A stretch of 64,000 nt of DNA. It comes from an uncultured Ectothiorhodospiraceae bacterium. GTDB lineage: Bacteria > Pseudomonadota > Gammaproteobacteria > UBA6429 > Thiohalophilaceae. The stretch lies in the NCBI GenBank assembly GCA_947260005.1, contig CAMYOL010000056.1, positions 29,948 to 93,947 on the forward strand, read 5' to 3'. Of the stretch, positions 29,257 through 39,285 are shown in pieces (within the stretch, counting starts at the first letter, position 1; each line of letters starts with the position of its first letter). Under the pieces are notes generated by a model. That model did no database searches. It saw only the letters and a program-made list of their open reading frames with translations, and was not told the DNA's origin. The translations under genes and the position numbers were made by a program.

Positions 29257-30123
29257 ATGGATATAGCAAACTTACAGGCCTTCGTCGCAGTCGCATCAGC
29301 GGGTTCATTTTCGAATGCCTCTGAGACTCTGTTTATTTCCCAGCCCGCTATAAGTAAGCGCATCGCCAGCCTTGAAGACGAGTTAGACACCCAACTCTTC
29401 GACCGAATTGGGCGAAACACTCAACTCACCGAGACCGGACAGGCATTATTACCACGCGCTCAAAAAATATTACTGGAGATTGAAGACAGTCGGCGTGCCA
29501 TACAAAATCTATCCGAAAGCGTTGGCGGAACCTTACGCTTCGCGACCAGTCATCACATTGGTCTTCACCGGCTACCACCCATACTACGTCAATACACAAA
29601 AGACTATGCGAATGTTGAACTGGACATTCAGTTTATGGATTCCGAAGAGGCCTGTCGTGCCGTGGAACATGGAAAACTAGAGATGGCGATAGTTACCTTA
29701 CCCTTAGCGCCCAGCGAGTCTTTAGAACTACAACACATCTGGACGGATAAATTAAGCGTCATCATCGGCAAAACTCATCCGCTTAGTAAAAAGAAACACG
29801 TCGCTTTATCGAATCTGGCCGAACATAAAGCCATTTTGCCTGCCAGGGGAACCTTTACTCGTGAAATAATCGAACAGGCTTTTTTAGAAAAAGACCTGCC
29901 GCTCAATATTAGTCTCGCCAGTAATTATCTCGAAACGATTAAAATGCTGGTGGGGGTAGGTTTGGGCTGGAGTATCCTGCCCGAAATAATGAAAGGATCC
30001 GACGTTAAAATTATAAAAGTAGCCGGCCTCAACTTGATAAGAAAATTGGGCGTTGTTACCCACGCCCGTCGGTCGTTATCGAATGCGGCGAATGAAATGA
30101 AATCTTATCTTGAAAAAAAATAG
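29257..30123 (+). CDS. LysR-type transcriptional regulator
   Basis: The start at 29257 gives the usual LysR opening DIANLQAFVAVASAGSFSNA; an ATG four codons upstream is possible. The winged helix-turn-helix covers residues 1-60 (FISQPAISKRIASLEDEL). The effector-binding domain follows, with TLRFATSHHIGLHRLPP and LVGVGLGWSILPE. Its divergence from leuC suggests it regulates leucine genes, with an isopropylmalate-like co-inducer as a guess. The last codons (KK-stop) run into the left arm of a palindromic repeat. Confidence 0.92.
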   Translation: MDIANLQAFVAVASAGSFSNASETLFISQPAISKRIASLEDELDTQLFDRIGRNTQLTETGQALLPRAQKILLEIEDSRRAIQNLSESVGGTLRFATSHHIGLHRLPPILRQYTKDYANVELDIQFMDSEEACRAVEHGKLEMAIVTLPLAPSESLELQHIWTDKLSVIIGKTHPLSKKKHVALSNLAEHKAILPARGTFTREIIEQAFLEKDLPLNISLASNYLETIKMLVGVGLGWSILPEIMKGSDVKIIKVAGLNLIRKLGVVTHARRSLSNAANEMKSYLEKK

Positions 30124-30251
30124 AAAAAATAGGGGTCAGAGACGTTTTTCTCTTGTCATTCCCGCGGAGGCGGGAATCTAAATATATGTGGATTCCCGCC
30201 TCCGCGGGAATGACGGTTACGAGAAAAATACGTCTCTGACCCCTATTTTTT
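30124..30251. repeat. Nested palindromic element with GGGGTCAGAGA ends
   Basis: The outer arms AAAAAATAGGGGTCAGAGACG (left) and the matching CGTCTCTGACCCCTATTTTTT on the right enclose GTTTTTCTC/GAGAAAAA and an inner pair GATTCCCGCCTCCGCGGGAA with its complement. The whole 128 bases fold into one long hairpin. It supplies the stop codon of the oxidase gene and abuts that of the LysR gene, so it probably acts as a bidirectional terminator. The inner arm is a typical REP-type word, and the outer ends are shared with 31652-31733. Confidence 0.85.
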
Positions 30252-31559
30252 TAACTCATCCGTCAGCTTATCTTCATCAAAGTCACAATGCAGATGTTCA
30301 ACCAAAATTCTTAGATCTTGTTCTGCATTTTGCAGGCAACTGGTCGCCCCTGGTGAAGGGGTCATATTAAAGATGATGCCATTGCCTGGGTTTATTTTAG
30401 CCTCGCCCATTAATAACTTTCGATTTTGCCTGTCAATCATCACCGGACGCACACCACCAACCCGTTTTGCAAATGTTAAATCCTGTAATTGCAAGCTCGG
30501 TACAATTTTCCTTGCGTCTTTTAAAAAAAGTCTCTGACGAAGATATGGCACTTCGAATAAAATATTTTTCAGCATATAATTTCGTATATCAGCGACTTTA
30601 AATAAGTCCCACATCACTCTCATCACACCAGCATCCAGACTAAACAGGCGCAAAAAATCGGGAATGGTTTTCCAGTTATGTCGTTCTAACATTGGTAGCA
30701 TCAATGCCGTCGGACCAAATCGTGTTTTACTTCCAAGCAACAAGTCCGGATCGCCATGTATCGCCGCAAAAGGTAACTTATCATTTTGGATGGTATAAAC
30801 CTTGCCTCTCAATATATCGGGGGTGAAATAGAAACTACCTGCCATCGGTAGACAAGCAAATTGTTTTCCATAACCCATACGTTGTGCGAATAATAAACTG
30901 TGTCCACCGGCAGAGACGACCACAGACTTAGACTTTATTAAATTTCTATTGGTTGTTAATTCAAAACCATTACCCAGATCTTTTATTTTCTTTACTTTAG
31001 TTTGTAAAAGAACCTCGATATCTTTATTGGTTTTTTTCGCTTGTGCAACAAATGAATCTGCAAGGGCCTGAAAATTAACCGCGCTATATTCATCCGTCGC
31101 ACCGACTGCTGCAATCCGTTCAGTACGACCCCATACCACATTAGGTTCAATACGGCTGATACCATCGGCGTCCCATAATCGCATAGCAGGATAGTGAGGA
31201 CTAAATTCGTTAAAACGTTGTTGCAGTGAGTCACACTCCTGTTCGCCTACTGCCAGAACCATTTTAGAATACTTATATAGTATATGTTCGCAGCTAGGGA
31301 GTTGTTTGGCGTAATTCACAACCATGGCGGCACTCGCTTGTACCGTGAGTGCTTTTTCGAGTGAATAATTCGTTTCAATATCGCCACAATGCAAAGTCTG
31401 GCTATTATTGCGGCCATGAGAATTCAATGCGGCGATGCCATTGCATTTTTCGATCAGGACGATCGATTTAAGATCAGTATACCGTGCTAATAAATAGAGC
31501 AAGGCCGTACCGGAAATACCACCACCGATTATAACGACATCATGTTGCTTAGGTTCCAT
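30243..31559 (-). CDS. FAD-dependent oxidoreductase, malate:quinone oxidoreductase-like
   Basis: The ATG at 31559 gives about 438 residues; a TTG three codons upstream is weaker. The FAD loop is VVIIGGGISGTALLYLLAR. Next come NSHGRNNSQTLHCGDIETNY and the late block FNMTPSPGATSCLQNAE, which match the layout of malate:quinone oxidoreductases (NS-GxNN-xTxH and SPGAS-type ends). L-2-hydroxyglutarate oxidase is a related alternative. It is likely a peripheral inner-membrane dehydrogenase passing electrons to quinone. The gene lies alone between two related palindromes, and its last residues (LKK-stop) are encoded inside one of them. Confidence 0.75.
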   Translation of the reverse strand: MEPKQHDVVIIGGGISGTALLYLLARYTDLKSIVLIEKCNGIAALNSHGRNNSQTLHCGDIETNYSLEKALTVQASAAMVVNYAKQLPSCEHILYKYSKMVLAVGEQECDSLQQRFNEFSPHYPAMRLWDADGISRIEPNVVWGRTERIAAVGATDEYSAVNFQALADSFVAQAKKTNKDIEVLLQTKVKKIKDLGNGFELTTNRNLIKSKSVVVSAGGHSLLFAQRMGYGKQFACLPMAGSFYFTPDILRGKVYTIQNDKLPFAAIHGDPDLLLGSKTRFGPTALMLPMLERHNWKTIPDFLRLFSLDAGVMRVMWDLFKVADIRNYMLKNILFEVPYLRQRLFLKDARKIVPSLQLQDLTFAKRVGGVRPVMIDRQNRKLLMGEAKINPGNGIIFNMTPSPGATSCLQNAEQDLRILVEHLHCDFDEDKLTDELKK

Positions 31560-31651
31560 TTCAGGCAATAGTCTCCATCTCGATATTATTAACGGCCAGA
31601 ACTAAAATTTATTTACCTAAGCTTAACCTGTTTATTTGAAATTGGTAGTGT

Positions 31652-31733
31652 AAAAAAAACCGGGGTCAGAGAGGTATTAATTTTTCAATTTAATATAAAG
31701 TGAAATTAATGCCTCTCTGACCCCGGTTTTTTA
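31652..31733. repeat. Palindromic element with GGGGTCAGAGA ends
   Basis: The left arm AAAAAACCGGGGTCAGAGAGG continues with TATTAATTTT. The right arm AAATTAATGCCTCTCTGACC continues with CCGGTTTTTT, so nearly all of the 82 bases can form one hairpin. It ends four bases before the stop of the MFS gene. It shares the GGGGTCAGAGA outer word with 30124-30251 but has a different, A+T-rich centre. Confidence 0.85.
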
Positions 31734-31737
31734 AACC

Positions 31738-32895
31738 TTAACTCTGTTCAGGTTTAATATAGCGGATCGCAAACCAGAGCCCGGCTAGACAAAAAAACAC
31801 AGCACCGTAAAATATCCAGGCACGCCCCAGAAAGTCCCAGGCAAACCCGCTGTATAAACTTCCAATCGCCCCGCCCGCACCAAAGCTCAAACTGCTGTAT
31901 AACGCCTGTCCTTTACCCTGATGACGCCCCTGAAATAATTGATGTATCAGTCGTATAGCCGTGACATGATATAAACCAAATGTCACCGCGTGTAATAATT
32001 GCGCGAATATCATGACCCAGATAAATTCTGGAAATAATGCAGTAAGAATCCAGCGAATCAACGCTAGCAACAAACTCGCAATTAACAGATTACGGAGTGA
32101 ATAAACTTTGAAAAGCTTATACATAAATATAAATAAGAGGACTTCAGCAGACACCCCGATCCCCCAAAGCCAACCAATGGTATCGCTGGAATAACCAAAG
32201 CTCTTCATGTAGAGATTGTAAAATGCATAATAAGGTCCATGACTGGCCTGCATAAAAAAACAGGTCAATAACAAACCAACAACATGAGGTTTACACAGTA
32301 TTGTCTTTAACGGCTCATGATCAAGTTGCAAATGCCCTGCCGCTGTTTCAGGCACGGTTAGACTCATTAACCAGATACTTATCAGTAAAATAGAAAACAC
32401 ATATGGAAATGTGCTGTACGGAATAGCCTCATAGACATAACCCAGTGCCACAACAGAGATAACAAATCCAACTGAACCCCACAAACGAATGGCACTATAT
32501 CGATCAACTTGATCCCGAATGTAATTAAACGTTGTCGCCTCAAACTGAGGTAAGGCCGCATTCCAGAAAAAACTAAACAGACTTAAAACGATAATTAAAA
32601 TCAAGAATGTTTGTTCTATTAGCAATATCGAAAATGAAATGGCTGCAAATAAACAACCTAATTGCACAATCCGCATGCGCTTGCCGGTGTGATCCGCGAT
32701 CCAACCCCAAACATTCGGTGCGATGATTTTTGTTGCCATGGTAATGGCTACCAACACCCCAATCTGAAATGGAGTCAAACCCAGAAAATCAAGATAAGGT
32801 CCAAGATAAGGTAGAAAGGCACCCAGACTGGCAAAATAAAAAAAATAAAAGCCAGATAGACGCCAGTAAGGCGCAGGCGATGAAACGGCGTTCAT
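31738..32895 (-). CDS. MFS transporter, HcaT / MFS_1_like family
   Basis: The 385-residue protein has about twelve hydrophobic segments and the MFS loop 2-3 signature (VWGWIADHTGKRMRI). The start YWRLSGFYFFYFASLGAFLP and YLGPYLDFLGLTPFQIGVL is typical of the MFS_1_like group, which includes E. coli HcaT. The substrate cannot be read from sequence; family members move phenylpropionate or nucleosides. It starts eight bases after the aroC stop on the same strand, a neighbour pair seen in other gammaproteobacteria. Confidence 0.88.
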   Translation of the reverse strand: MNAVSSPAPYWRLSGFYFFYFASLGAFLPYLGPYLDFLGLTPFQIGVLVAITMATKIIAPNVWGWIADHTGKRMRIVQLGCLFAAISFSILLIEQTFLILIIVLSLFSFFWNAALPQFEATTFNYIRDQVDRYSAIRLWGSVGFVISVVALGYVYEAIPYSTFPYVFSILLISIWLMSLTVPETAAGHLQLDHEPLKTILCKPHVVGLLLTCFFMQASHGPYYAFYNLYMKSFGYSSDTIGWLWGIGVSAEVLLFIFMYKLFKVYSLRNLLIASLLLALIRWILTALFPEFIWVMIFAQLLHAVTFGLYHVTAIRLIHQLFQGRHQGKGQALYSSLSFGAGGAIGSLYSGFAWDFLGRAWIFYGAVFFCLAGLWFAIRYIKPEQS

Positions 32896-32903
32896 CTTAA
32901 AAG

Positions 32904-34004
32904 CTAATCCTTATTCGCAGGTATAACCGGGGTAGAAATCGAGACGTCCATATTTTGGGCACGGTGACGTAATACGTGATCCATTAACACAACCGCCAAC
33001 ATCGCTTCGGCAATTGGCGTCGCACGAATCCCAACACAGGGATCATGGCGTCCAGTGGTGACCACCTCCGTGGGTTTACCATTTATATCAATACTTTTCC
33101 CAGGCAAACGAATGCTTGAGGTGGGTTTGAGTGCAATGCTAACCAAAATATCTTGCCCAGACGAAATGCCGCCCAATACGCCACCGGCATGATTCGAGAG
33201 AAAACCCTCTGGGGTCATTTCATCACGGTGCTCTGTTCCCTTTTGGGTAACACTTTCAAAACCAGCACCGACTTCAACACCTTTCACTGCATTAATACTC
33301 ATCATCGCATGAGCGATATCCGCATCCAATCGATCAAATATAGGTTCACCGAGACCGGGCATCATGCCAGTTGCAACCACATTAATTCGAGCACCAACTG
33401 AATTACCTTCTTTACGCAACGCATCCATATAATCTTCTAACTCAGATACCTTACTTGCATCCGGGAAAAAAAATGGATTTTGCTCGACCTGCTCCCAGTC
33501 GAATGCTTCCGCTTTTATCGGACCGAGTTGTTGCATATAACCGTTGATCTCGATACCAAACTGTTCATTAAGATATTTTTTTGCAATCGCACCAGCAGCC
33601 ACACGCATCGCAGTTTCACGAGCGGAAGAGCGCCCACCGCCGCGGTAATCCCGAATTCCGTATTTATGTAAATAAGTGTAATCCGCATGGCCCGGTCGAA
33701 ATTGATCCATTATAGTGGAGTAGTCTTTGGAGCGTTGATCGGTGTTTTCAATGATCAAACCAATGGGCGTACCGGTGGTTTTGCCTTCAAAAACCCCCGA
33801 CATAATCTTTACCATATCGTCTTCCCGACGTTGGGTGGTATGGCGGGTTTTACCAGGCTTGCGCCGCTCGAGATCATCCTGTAAATCAGCCTCAGTTAGC
33901 GACATCCCAGCTGGACAGCCGTCGACAATGCAGCCTAAAGCAGGGCCATGACTTTCACCGAAACTGGTGATGGTGAATAATTTTCCAAACGTATTTCCAG
34001 ACAT
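32904..34004 (-). CDS. aroC: Chorismate synthase
   Basis: AroC converts EPSP to chorismate using reduced FMN, the last shikimate step and the entry to tryptophan made by trpFBA here. The 366-residue protein has the family signatures [52 protein letters not shown] and [16 protein letters not shown], and [15 protein letters not shown] near the end. It heads a two-gene unit with the MFS gene. Confidence 0.98.
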   Translation of the reverse strand: MSGNTFGKLFTITSFGESHGPALGCIVDGCPAGMSLTEADLQDDLERRKPGKTRHTTQRREDDMVKIMSGVFEGKTTGTPIGLIIENTDQRSKDYSTIMDQFRPGHADYTYLHKYGIRDYRGGGRSSARETAMRVAAGAIAKKYLNEQFGIEINGYMQQLGPIKAEAFDWEQVEQNPFFFPDASKVSELEDYMDALRKEGNSVGARINVVATGMMPGLGEPIFDRLDADIAHAMMSINAVKGVEVGAGFESVTQKGTEHRDEMTPEGFLSNHAGGVLGGISSGQDILVSIALKPTSSIRLPGKSIDINGKPTEVVTTGRHDPCVGIRATPIAEAMLAVVLMDHVLRHRAQNMDVSISTPVIPANKD

Positions 34005-34107
34005 AGTCTAGTATTGTACTGTGTAATTCGTCCTACGTCTTGCACAGATTTATTCCCCCAATTCCTTGTGACGATATGCGCCATTTAAGGTTAGAATTAA
34101 AACAATC

Positions 34108-36468
34108 ATGTCAAAAGCTGACTCACAAAAACCCAACCCTACTCCCGGTAAAGCCTTATTAGTCTTCGGTTTTAGCCTGATGCTTGGTATTGGAGTTGGT
34201 ACGCTTGTATTCGGCTTGCAACAACGCCAAAAAACCCTCAATGACATCAACAATATCGTTAACAAACAATCACAGAAATCTCAGCTCCTCACTTTAATGA
34301 AAAGTGCGGCGCGCGAACGTAGCCTTTGCTTATTTAACATGGTTAGCCTTGATGATCCCTTTGAAAGGGACAAATGGTTTCTCGAATTTAATCGACATGG
34401 TGCCCGCTTTGCTAATGCGCGAATGGAATTATTATCGCTTGTTGATGCAAGTAAAGAAAAAGAATTCATACAACAACAAGGTGCTCGTTCCGGTAAAGCG
34501 ATCCCAATCCAACAAAAAATTGTTGATTTGGTTCAGTCATATAAAATAAAAGAAGCTAAAAACTTATTAATCTCGCAGGGCATCCCATTGCAAAACAAGG
34601 TTTTCGATATCATCGATCAATATCAAACCTATCTGAGAGAAAATATTAATCACCGAATTGATACTATTAATAATAATCTCGAGAATGCATTGATCGTGTT
34701 ATGGATCCTGGGACTGGGCTCATTTTTTACTGGCCTGGCATTGGCAATTTACGTCATCCGAAATACATCCCGAATTGCAAAATTAAACTTCATCGAGAAA
34801 AAACTGGCGCAAGTCACACTCGGCTCCATTGGTGACGCCGTAATCACCACCAATGCTTATGGCCATATTCAATTTATGAATAGCGAGGCTGAAAAGATGA
34901 CAGGTTGGTCGAATAAAGAAGCAAGCGATTTACCCATTCTGGATATCATGTGCATTGTTGACAGCAAAACAACCAAACCCTTAACTAATCCAGTAACACA
35001 TGCTATTGCCACCCGGGAAAGTATCAACTCCAATGAACACAGCGCCTTAATCGATCGAAATAAAAACCGCTTTGAGATTGAATACAAGGCCAGTGCTATA
35101 TTAGATTCTGATAACAAAAATTTTGGTGGCGTCGTGGTGTTTCGTGACGTGACGGAAACTCGCGAATTGGCCAAACAACTTTCACACCAGGCCAGTCATG
35201 ATGAATTAACCGGTTTAGTTAATCGGCGAGAATTCGAAATACGCCTTAACCAGGCCATCGACATTGCTAAAACAGAACACAAACAATACGCGCTGCTCTA
35301 TCTGGATCTTGACCAATTTAAGATTATAAACGATATGGGGGGGCACAACGCAGGTGACGAGTTACTAAAACAAATTTCTAAACTAATACACCAAATGCTG
35401 CGTGAAAGCGATACCCTGGCTCGGCTGGGCGGCGACGAATTTGGTATTTTATTAGATGGTTGCCCAATTAATAAAGCCTCTGAAATTGCAGATTCCATTC
35501 GTGCGGCAGTCGATCGCTTTCATTTTTACTGGGATGATAAGGTTTTCGATATTGGTGTCAGTATTGGATTGATAATGATCAATGAGGCATCCAACTCGTT
35601 AGCCGAGGTCATGAGTTCAGTGGATACGGCCTGTTACACTGCAAAAGACCTGGGTCGCAATCGAGTTCAGGTATACCAACAAAGCAATCAGGAATTAAAC
35701 AAACGCAAGACCGAGATGTACTGGTCGCAACGAATATCTAAAGCCATTGACGAAGACGATTTTCAACTATATGCACAGGAAATTTTATCTGTTGTTAGCG
35801 AGAATCGAACCAGGAAAAATTACGAAATATTGTTACGTCTTGAGGACAACGAAAATCAAATAATCACACCCAATATATTTTTACCCGCTGCCGAACGATT
35901 TTCATTAACCTCGGCAATAGATAAGTGGGTGATAGCTAAAACTTTACATACTATTTCAGCTCATAATCTCGACCCGAATTTATTCAAGTTCAGCATTAAC
36001 CTTTCCGGCCAATCACTCAATACCCATGACATGCTCGGTTATATCATTAATACCTTAGAAGAGACGGCAGTTTCAGCCAATATGATTCAGTTCGAGATTA
36101 CCGAAACGATGGCCATCTCCAATTTGTCTATCGCCCGAAAATTCATTTCTGTCCTGAATGGCCTGGGCTGTGAATTTGCATTAGATGATTTTGGTAAGGG
36201 GTTAAGTTCATTTACTTATTTAAAACATATACCTGTCAATGCCTTAAAAATTGATGGTAGTTTTATTCGAGATATTATAAATGACCCGGTCAGTATCACT
36301 TTCGTGAACTCTATTAATGAAATCGCCCATGCCATGGACCTGGAAACAACCGCTGAATATGTCGAAAACGAATCTATTTATAACGAAATTATAAGATTAA
36401 ATGTCGATTATATTCAGGGTAACTTTATTTCACCGGCCGTTCCGTTACAAACCATATTAAAATCTTAA
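34108..36468 (+). CDS. Membrane PAS-GGDEF-EAL protein (cyclic-di-GMP turnover)
   Basis: The 786-residue protein has a transmembrane helix near 16-38, a periplasmic helical sensor region (about 40-195), a second helix (about 195-217), a PAS domain (about 235-345), a GGDEF domain with an intact RLGGDEFG near 440 and an EAL domain from about 555. The EAL motif reads EILLR, but the catalytic set looks complete: NLSGQSL, FEITETM, LDDFGKG, LKIDGSF and TTAEYVE. It could therefore both make and degrade cyclic-di-GMP. It is divergent from aroC and stands alone. Confidence 0.93.
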   Translation: MSKADSQKPNPTPGKALLVFGFSLMLGIGVGTLVFGLQQRQKTLNDINNIVNKQSQKSQLLTLMKSAARERSLCLFNMVSLDDPFERDKWFLEFNRHGARFANARMELLSLVDASKEKEFIQQQGARSGKAIPIQQKIVDLVQSYKIKEAKNLLISQGIPLQNKVFDIIDQYQTYLRENINHRIDTINNNLENALIVLWILGLGSFFTGLALAIYVIRNTSRIAKLNFIEKKLAQVTLGSIGDAVITTNAYGHIQFMNSEAEKMTGWSNKEASDLPILDIMCIVDSKTTKPLTNPVTHAIATRESINSNEHSALIDRNKNRFEIEYKASAILDSDNKNFGGVVVFRDVTETRELAKQLSHQASHDELTGLVNRREFEIRLNQAIDIAKTEHKQYALLYLDLDQFKIINDMGGHNAGDELLKQISKLIHQMLRESDTLARLGGDEFGILLDGCPINKASEIADSIRAAVDRFHFYWDDKVFDIGVSIGLIMINEASNSLAEVMSSVDTACYTAKDLGRNRVQVYQQSNQELNKRKTEMYWSQRISKAIDEDDFQLYAQEILSVVSENRTRKNYEILLRLEDNENQIITPNIFLPAAERFSLTSAIDKWVIAKTLHTISAHNLDPNLFKFSINLSGQSLNTHDMLGYIINTLEETAVSANMIQFEITETMAISNLSIARKFISVLNGLGCEFALDDFGKGLSSFTYLKHIPVNALKIDGSFIRDIINDPVSITFVNSINEIAHAMDLETTAEYVENESIYNEIIRLNVDYIQGNFISPAVPLQTILKS

Positions 36469-36540
36469 TCGTTCCAGGCTTCAGATGTGCCTGGGCGTTT
36501 AACCAGCATCTATAACTACTACTCTATAATCTATACAATA

Positions 36541-37428
36541 TTACTTAAAATAATTTACTAATTGATTTTTATCCAACAGAAACACACCGCTCCCTCCATA
36601 TTCAAAATCCAACCACATAAAGGGAACATCAGGAAAGGTTTTTTCTAAAATTGTTTGGCTATTACCAACCTCGACGATCAAAACCCCATCATCATCAAGA
36701 TGGTCAGCCGCTTCATTCAAAATAATCCGCACACAATCTAATCCGTCATCGCCCGATTTCAAGCCTATTTCAGGTTCATGTTTATATTCATCAGGCAGAT
36801 TATTGTACTCTTCAGCACTGACATAAGGCGGGTTGCTAACGATGATATCGTATTTTTTATCGGCTAGTTGAGCAAACACATCCGATTTTATAATATTGAC
36901 CCGCTCTTCGAGTTTTAGCTTTTCTCTATTCTTTAGTGCGATTTCAATGGCATGATTATCAATATCAACAGCATCAACCTGTACGTCTTGCAGGTAATAA
37001 GCACAACTTAAGGCAATACAGCCACTACCCGTACCGATCTCTAGAATAGAATGTATATTGCTACGCTTAATCCAGGGTTGAAATTCTGACTCGATCAATT
37101 CAGCAATCGGTGAACGGGGCACCAAAACCTTTTCATCGACATAAAACGGTAACCCACAAAACCAGGCTTCATTGACTAAATATGCTGCGGGTATTTTTTT
37201 ATCGATACGTAACTGCAATAAAGAATAAATGTTCTGGTTCTGCTCGTCGCTAAGTAATGTATCACCCTCAAATCCCGACAAGTCAAAATCGGTTTTTAAT
37301 GCATAAGCTAACAAATAAACTGTTTCAGAGACTGAATCACTGGTGCCATGACCATAAAATAACTCGGCATCTGAAAATTGTTGTTCAGTCCAGTCGATCC
37401 AGCCGGCAATGGTATTGGGTTGGGACAT
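36541..37428 (-). CDS. prmB: Ribosomal protein uL3 glutamine methyltransferase
   Basis: PrmB methylates the Gln side chain of ribosomal protein L3. The ATG at 37428 gives 295 residues (start SQPNTIAGWIDWTEQQFSDA) and leaves four bases after the mog stop; a start 63 bases upstream would overlap mog widely. Signatures are VLVPRSPIAELIE, the SAM loop LEIGTGSGCIALSCA and the catalytic VSNPPYVSAEEYNNLP. PrmC is the closest relative, but the NNLPDEYKHEP context is PrmB-like. Confidence 0.9.
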   Translation of the reverse strand: MSQPNTIAGWIDWTEQQFSDAELFYGHGTSDSVSETVYLLAYALKTDFDLSGFEGDTLLSDEQNQNIYSLLQLRIDKKIPAAYLVNEAWFCGLPFYVDEKVLVPRSPIAELIESEFQPWIKRSNIHSILEIGTGSGCIALSCAYYLQDVQVDAVDIDNHAIEIALKNREKLKLEERVNIIKSDVFAQLADKKYDIIVSNPPYVSAEEYNNLPDEYKHEPEIGLKSGDDGLDCVRIILNEAADHLDDDGVLIVEVGNSQTILEKTFPDVPFMWLDFEYGGSGVFLLDKNQLVNYFK

Positions 37429-37432
37429 GCTA

Positions 37433-37975
37433 TTAAGCGTCAGTGGGTTTTTTGGCGTGTTTAGGTCGAAATGCTTTAACGACATGTTCATTGGCCTCTA
37501 TGTATGGCCCTTCGATCAAGTCGATACAATAAGGTATTGCCGGGAAAACCGCATTTAAACAATCATCTATTGCAGAAGGTTTTCCGGGTAAATTTAAAAT
37601 CAGGCAACGGTTGCGGATGCCGGCAATCTGTCGTGACAAGATAGCGGTCGGGACAAACTTCAATGACACTGCCCGCATTTGTTCGCCAAAACCATCCAGA
37701 ATTTTCTGACAAACCGCTTCGGTCGCTTCCGGGGTAACATCACGTGGTGCCGGCCCGGTACCTCCTGTGGTAACAATCAAACAACAACCCTGCTCTTCTA
37801 ACTCAATCAGGGCCGATTCTATCTGTTGCTGTTCATCGGGAATAACTTTTGCGATAGCTTGCCACTCATTTTTTATGGCATGCGACATCCAGCTCTGCAT
37901 TGCAGGCCCACCTAAATCTTCATACTCACCTTTACTGGCCCGATCCGAAACAGTAACAAACCCAATTTTTATCAT
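37433..37975 (-). CDS. mog: Molybdopterin adenylyltransferase
   Basis: Mog adenylylates molybdopterin before molybdenum insertion. The ATG at 37975 gives 180 residues (IKIGFVTVSDRASKGEYEDL); GGA lies eight bases before it, and a TTG four codons upstream is less likely. The MoCF fold is seen in LIVTTGGTGPAPRDVTPEAT and ILNLPGKPSAIDDCL. No other molybdenum cofactor gene is in the window. The next gene, prmB, starts four bases after its stop, so the two are one unit. Confidence 0.93.
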   Translation of the reverse strand: MIKIGFVTVSDRASKGEYEDLGGPAMQSWMSHAIKNEWQAIAKVIPDEQQQIESALIELEEQGCCLIVTTGGTGPAPRDVTPEATEAVCQKILDGFGEQMRAVSLKFVPTAILSRQIAGIRNRCLILNLPGKPSAIDDCLNAVFPAIPYCIDLIEGPYIEANEHVVKAFRPKHAKKPTDA

Positions 37976-38080
37976 ATGATTTTCCAAACTATGCTGTTAA
38001 ACATAATCATTGTTATGGCTTAAATGTGTTAACGCTATAAAATAATTCAGCGAGATAATTCGCCTCTTTATTAAACAAGA

Positions 38081-39193
38081 TTAAGAGATATCTGCCAGGG
38101 TATCCGCCAATCGAACAGGTTGACGTTTAGAACCCCAGGTTCCGGGCTTCTCGTCAAAATGACCGGCGCAAATAGTATCACATTTTGGACAGCGCGCATC
38201 CGCACTCAACTTGTATTCCAGAATTTGATACCAGTCACGAACAATCAAGGTCTCACCGCATCCGGAACAAAAAGTAGTATCACCCTGTTTGTCATGGACA
38301 TTTCCGGTATAGACATAATTAAGACCTGCAGTTATCCCAATCTCACGCGCCCGGGTTAATGTACTCGCGGGCGTCGACTCAATATCCATCATCTTCCAGT
38401 CCGGGTGAAAGGCTGTAAAGTGGATGGGTACATCCGAGCCTAAATGGTCTGCCACCCATTTACACATCTGTTCAAGTTCGCTATCCGAATCGTTCTCTCC
38501 CGGAATCAATAAGGTCGTTAACTCTAACCAGACCCTGGTTTCGTGTTTTATGTATTGCAGGGTATCGAGCACAGTATGCAGATCACCACCGGCTATCTTG
38601 CGATAAAAACGTTCGGTAAAGGCCTTGAGGTCGACGTTGGCCGCATCCATGTGCTGATAAAATTCGCGTCGCGGTTCCGGACAGACATAACCGGCCGTCA
38701 CCGCAACCGTTTTAATATCGTGTTCCTTACAGGCAACAGCTGCATCAATCGCATATTCATGAAAAATAACCGGATCGTTATAGGTGAAGGCAATACTCTT
38801 ACAACCATGTTGTTTCGCTGCAGCCGCTAATTTTTCCGGGCTGGCGGCATCCGCCAGGGTATCCACCTCGCGTGATTTACTCATATCCCAATTCTGACAA
38901 AATTTACAGGCCAGATTACAACCCGCCGTACCAAACGATAAAACCGAACTGCCGGGATAAAAATGGTTTAAGGGTTTCTTTTCAATCGGATCAATACAAA
39001 AACCACTCGAGCGACCATAAGTCGTGAGAACCATTTGATCATGCAAACGGCCACGCACAAAACACAGACCACGTTGCCCCTCGCGCAGCTTACAGTAGCG
39101 GGGACACAGATCGCATTGAATCCGTTTATCCTCTAACCAATGCCAATATTTGACTGGTTTCGCGTTTTGATCAGTGATTAAGGCATCTGACAT
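38081..39193 (-). CDS. AmmeMemoRadiSam system radical SAM enzyme
   Basis: The 370-residue protein has an N-terminal Cys cluster (C27, C30, C34, C44) that could bind a second metal site. The radical SAM motif is C92-x3-C96-x2-C99 in GCNLACKFCQNW, and the barrel includes IAFTYNDPVIFHEYA and VNVDLKAFTERFYRK. It ends in a zinc-ribbon-like tail (FCSGCGETLIVR and CPKCDTIC). The family resembles glycyl-radical activating enzymes but is defined by its link to Memo and AMMECR1 proteins, both encoded divergently 92 bases away. The reaction catalysed is not known to me. Confidence 0.93.
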   Translation of the reverse strand: MSDALITDQNAKPVKYWHWLEDKRIQCDLCPRYCKLREGQRGLCFVRGRLHDQMVLTTYGRSSGFCIDPIEKKPLNHFYPGSSVLSFGTAGCNLACKFCQNWDMSKSREVDTLADAASPEKLAAAAKQHGCKSIAFTYNDPVIFHEYAIDAAVACKEHDIKTVAVTAGYVCPEPRREFYQHMDAANVDLKAFTERFYRKIAGGDLHTVLDTLQYIKHETRVWLELTTLLIPGENDSDSELEQMCKWVADHLGSDVPIHFTAFHPDWKMMDIESTPASTLTRAREIGITAGLNYVYTGNVHDKQGDTTFCSGCGETLIVRDWYQILEYKLSADARCPKCDTICAGHFDEKPGTWGSKRQPVRLADTLADIS

Positions 39194-39285
39194 ATTCGTA
39201 CTCTCTCGATTGAAGGGTTTATGATATATACTATATATATGTAAATGGGCACAACTGATCAGATTTCAATCGATGGACTAGCTAA

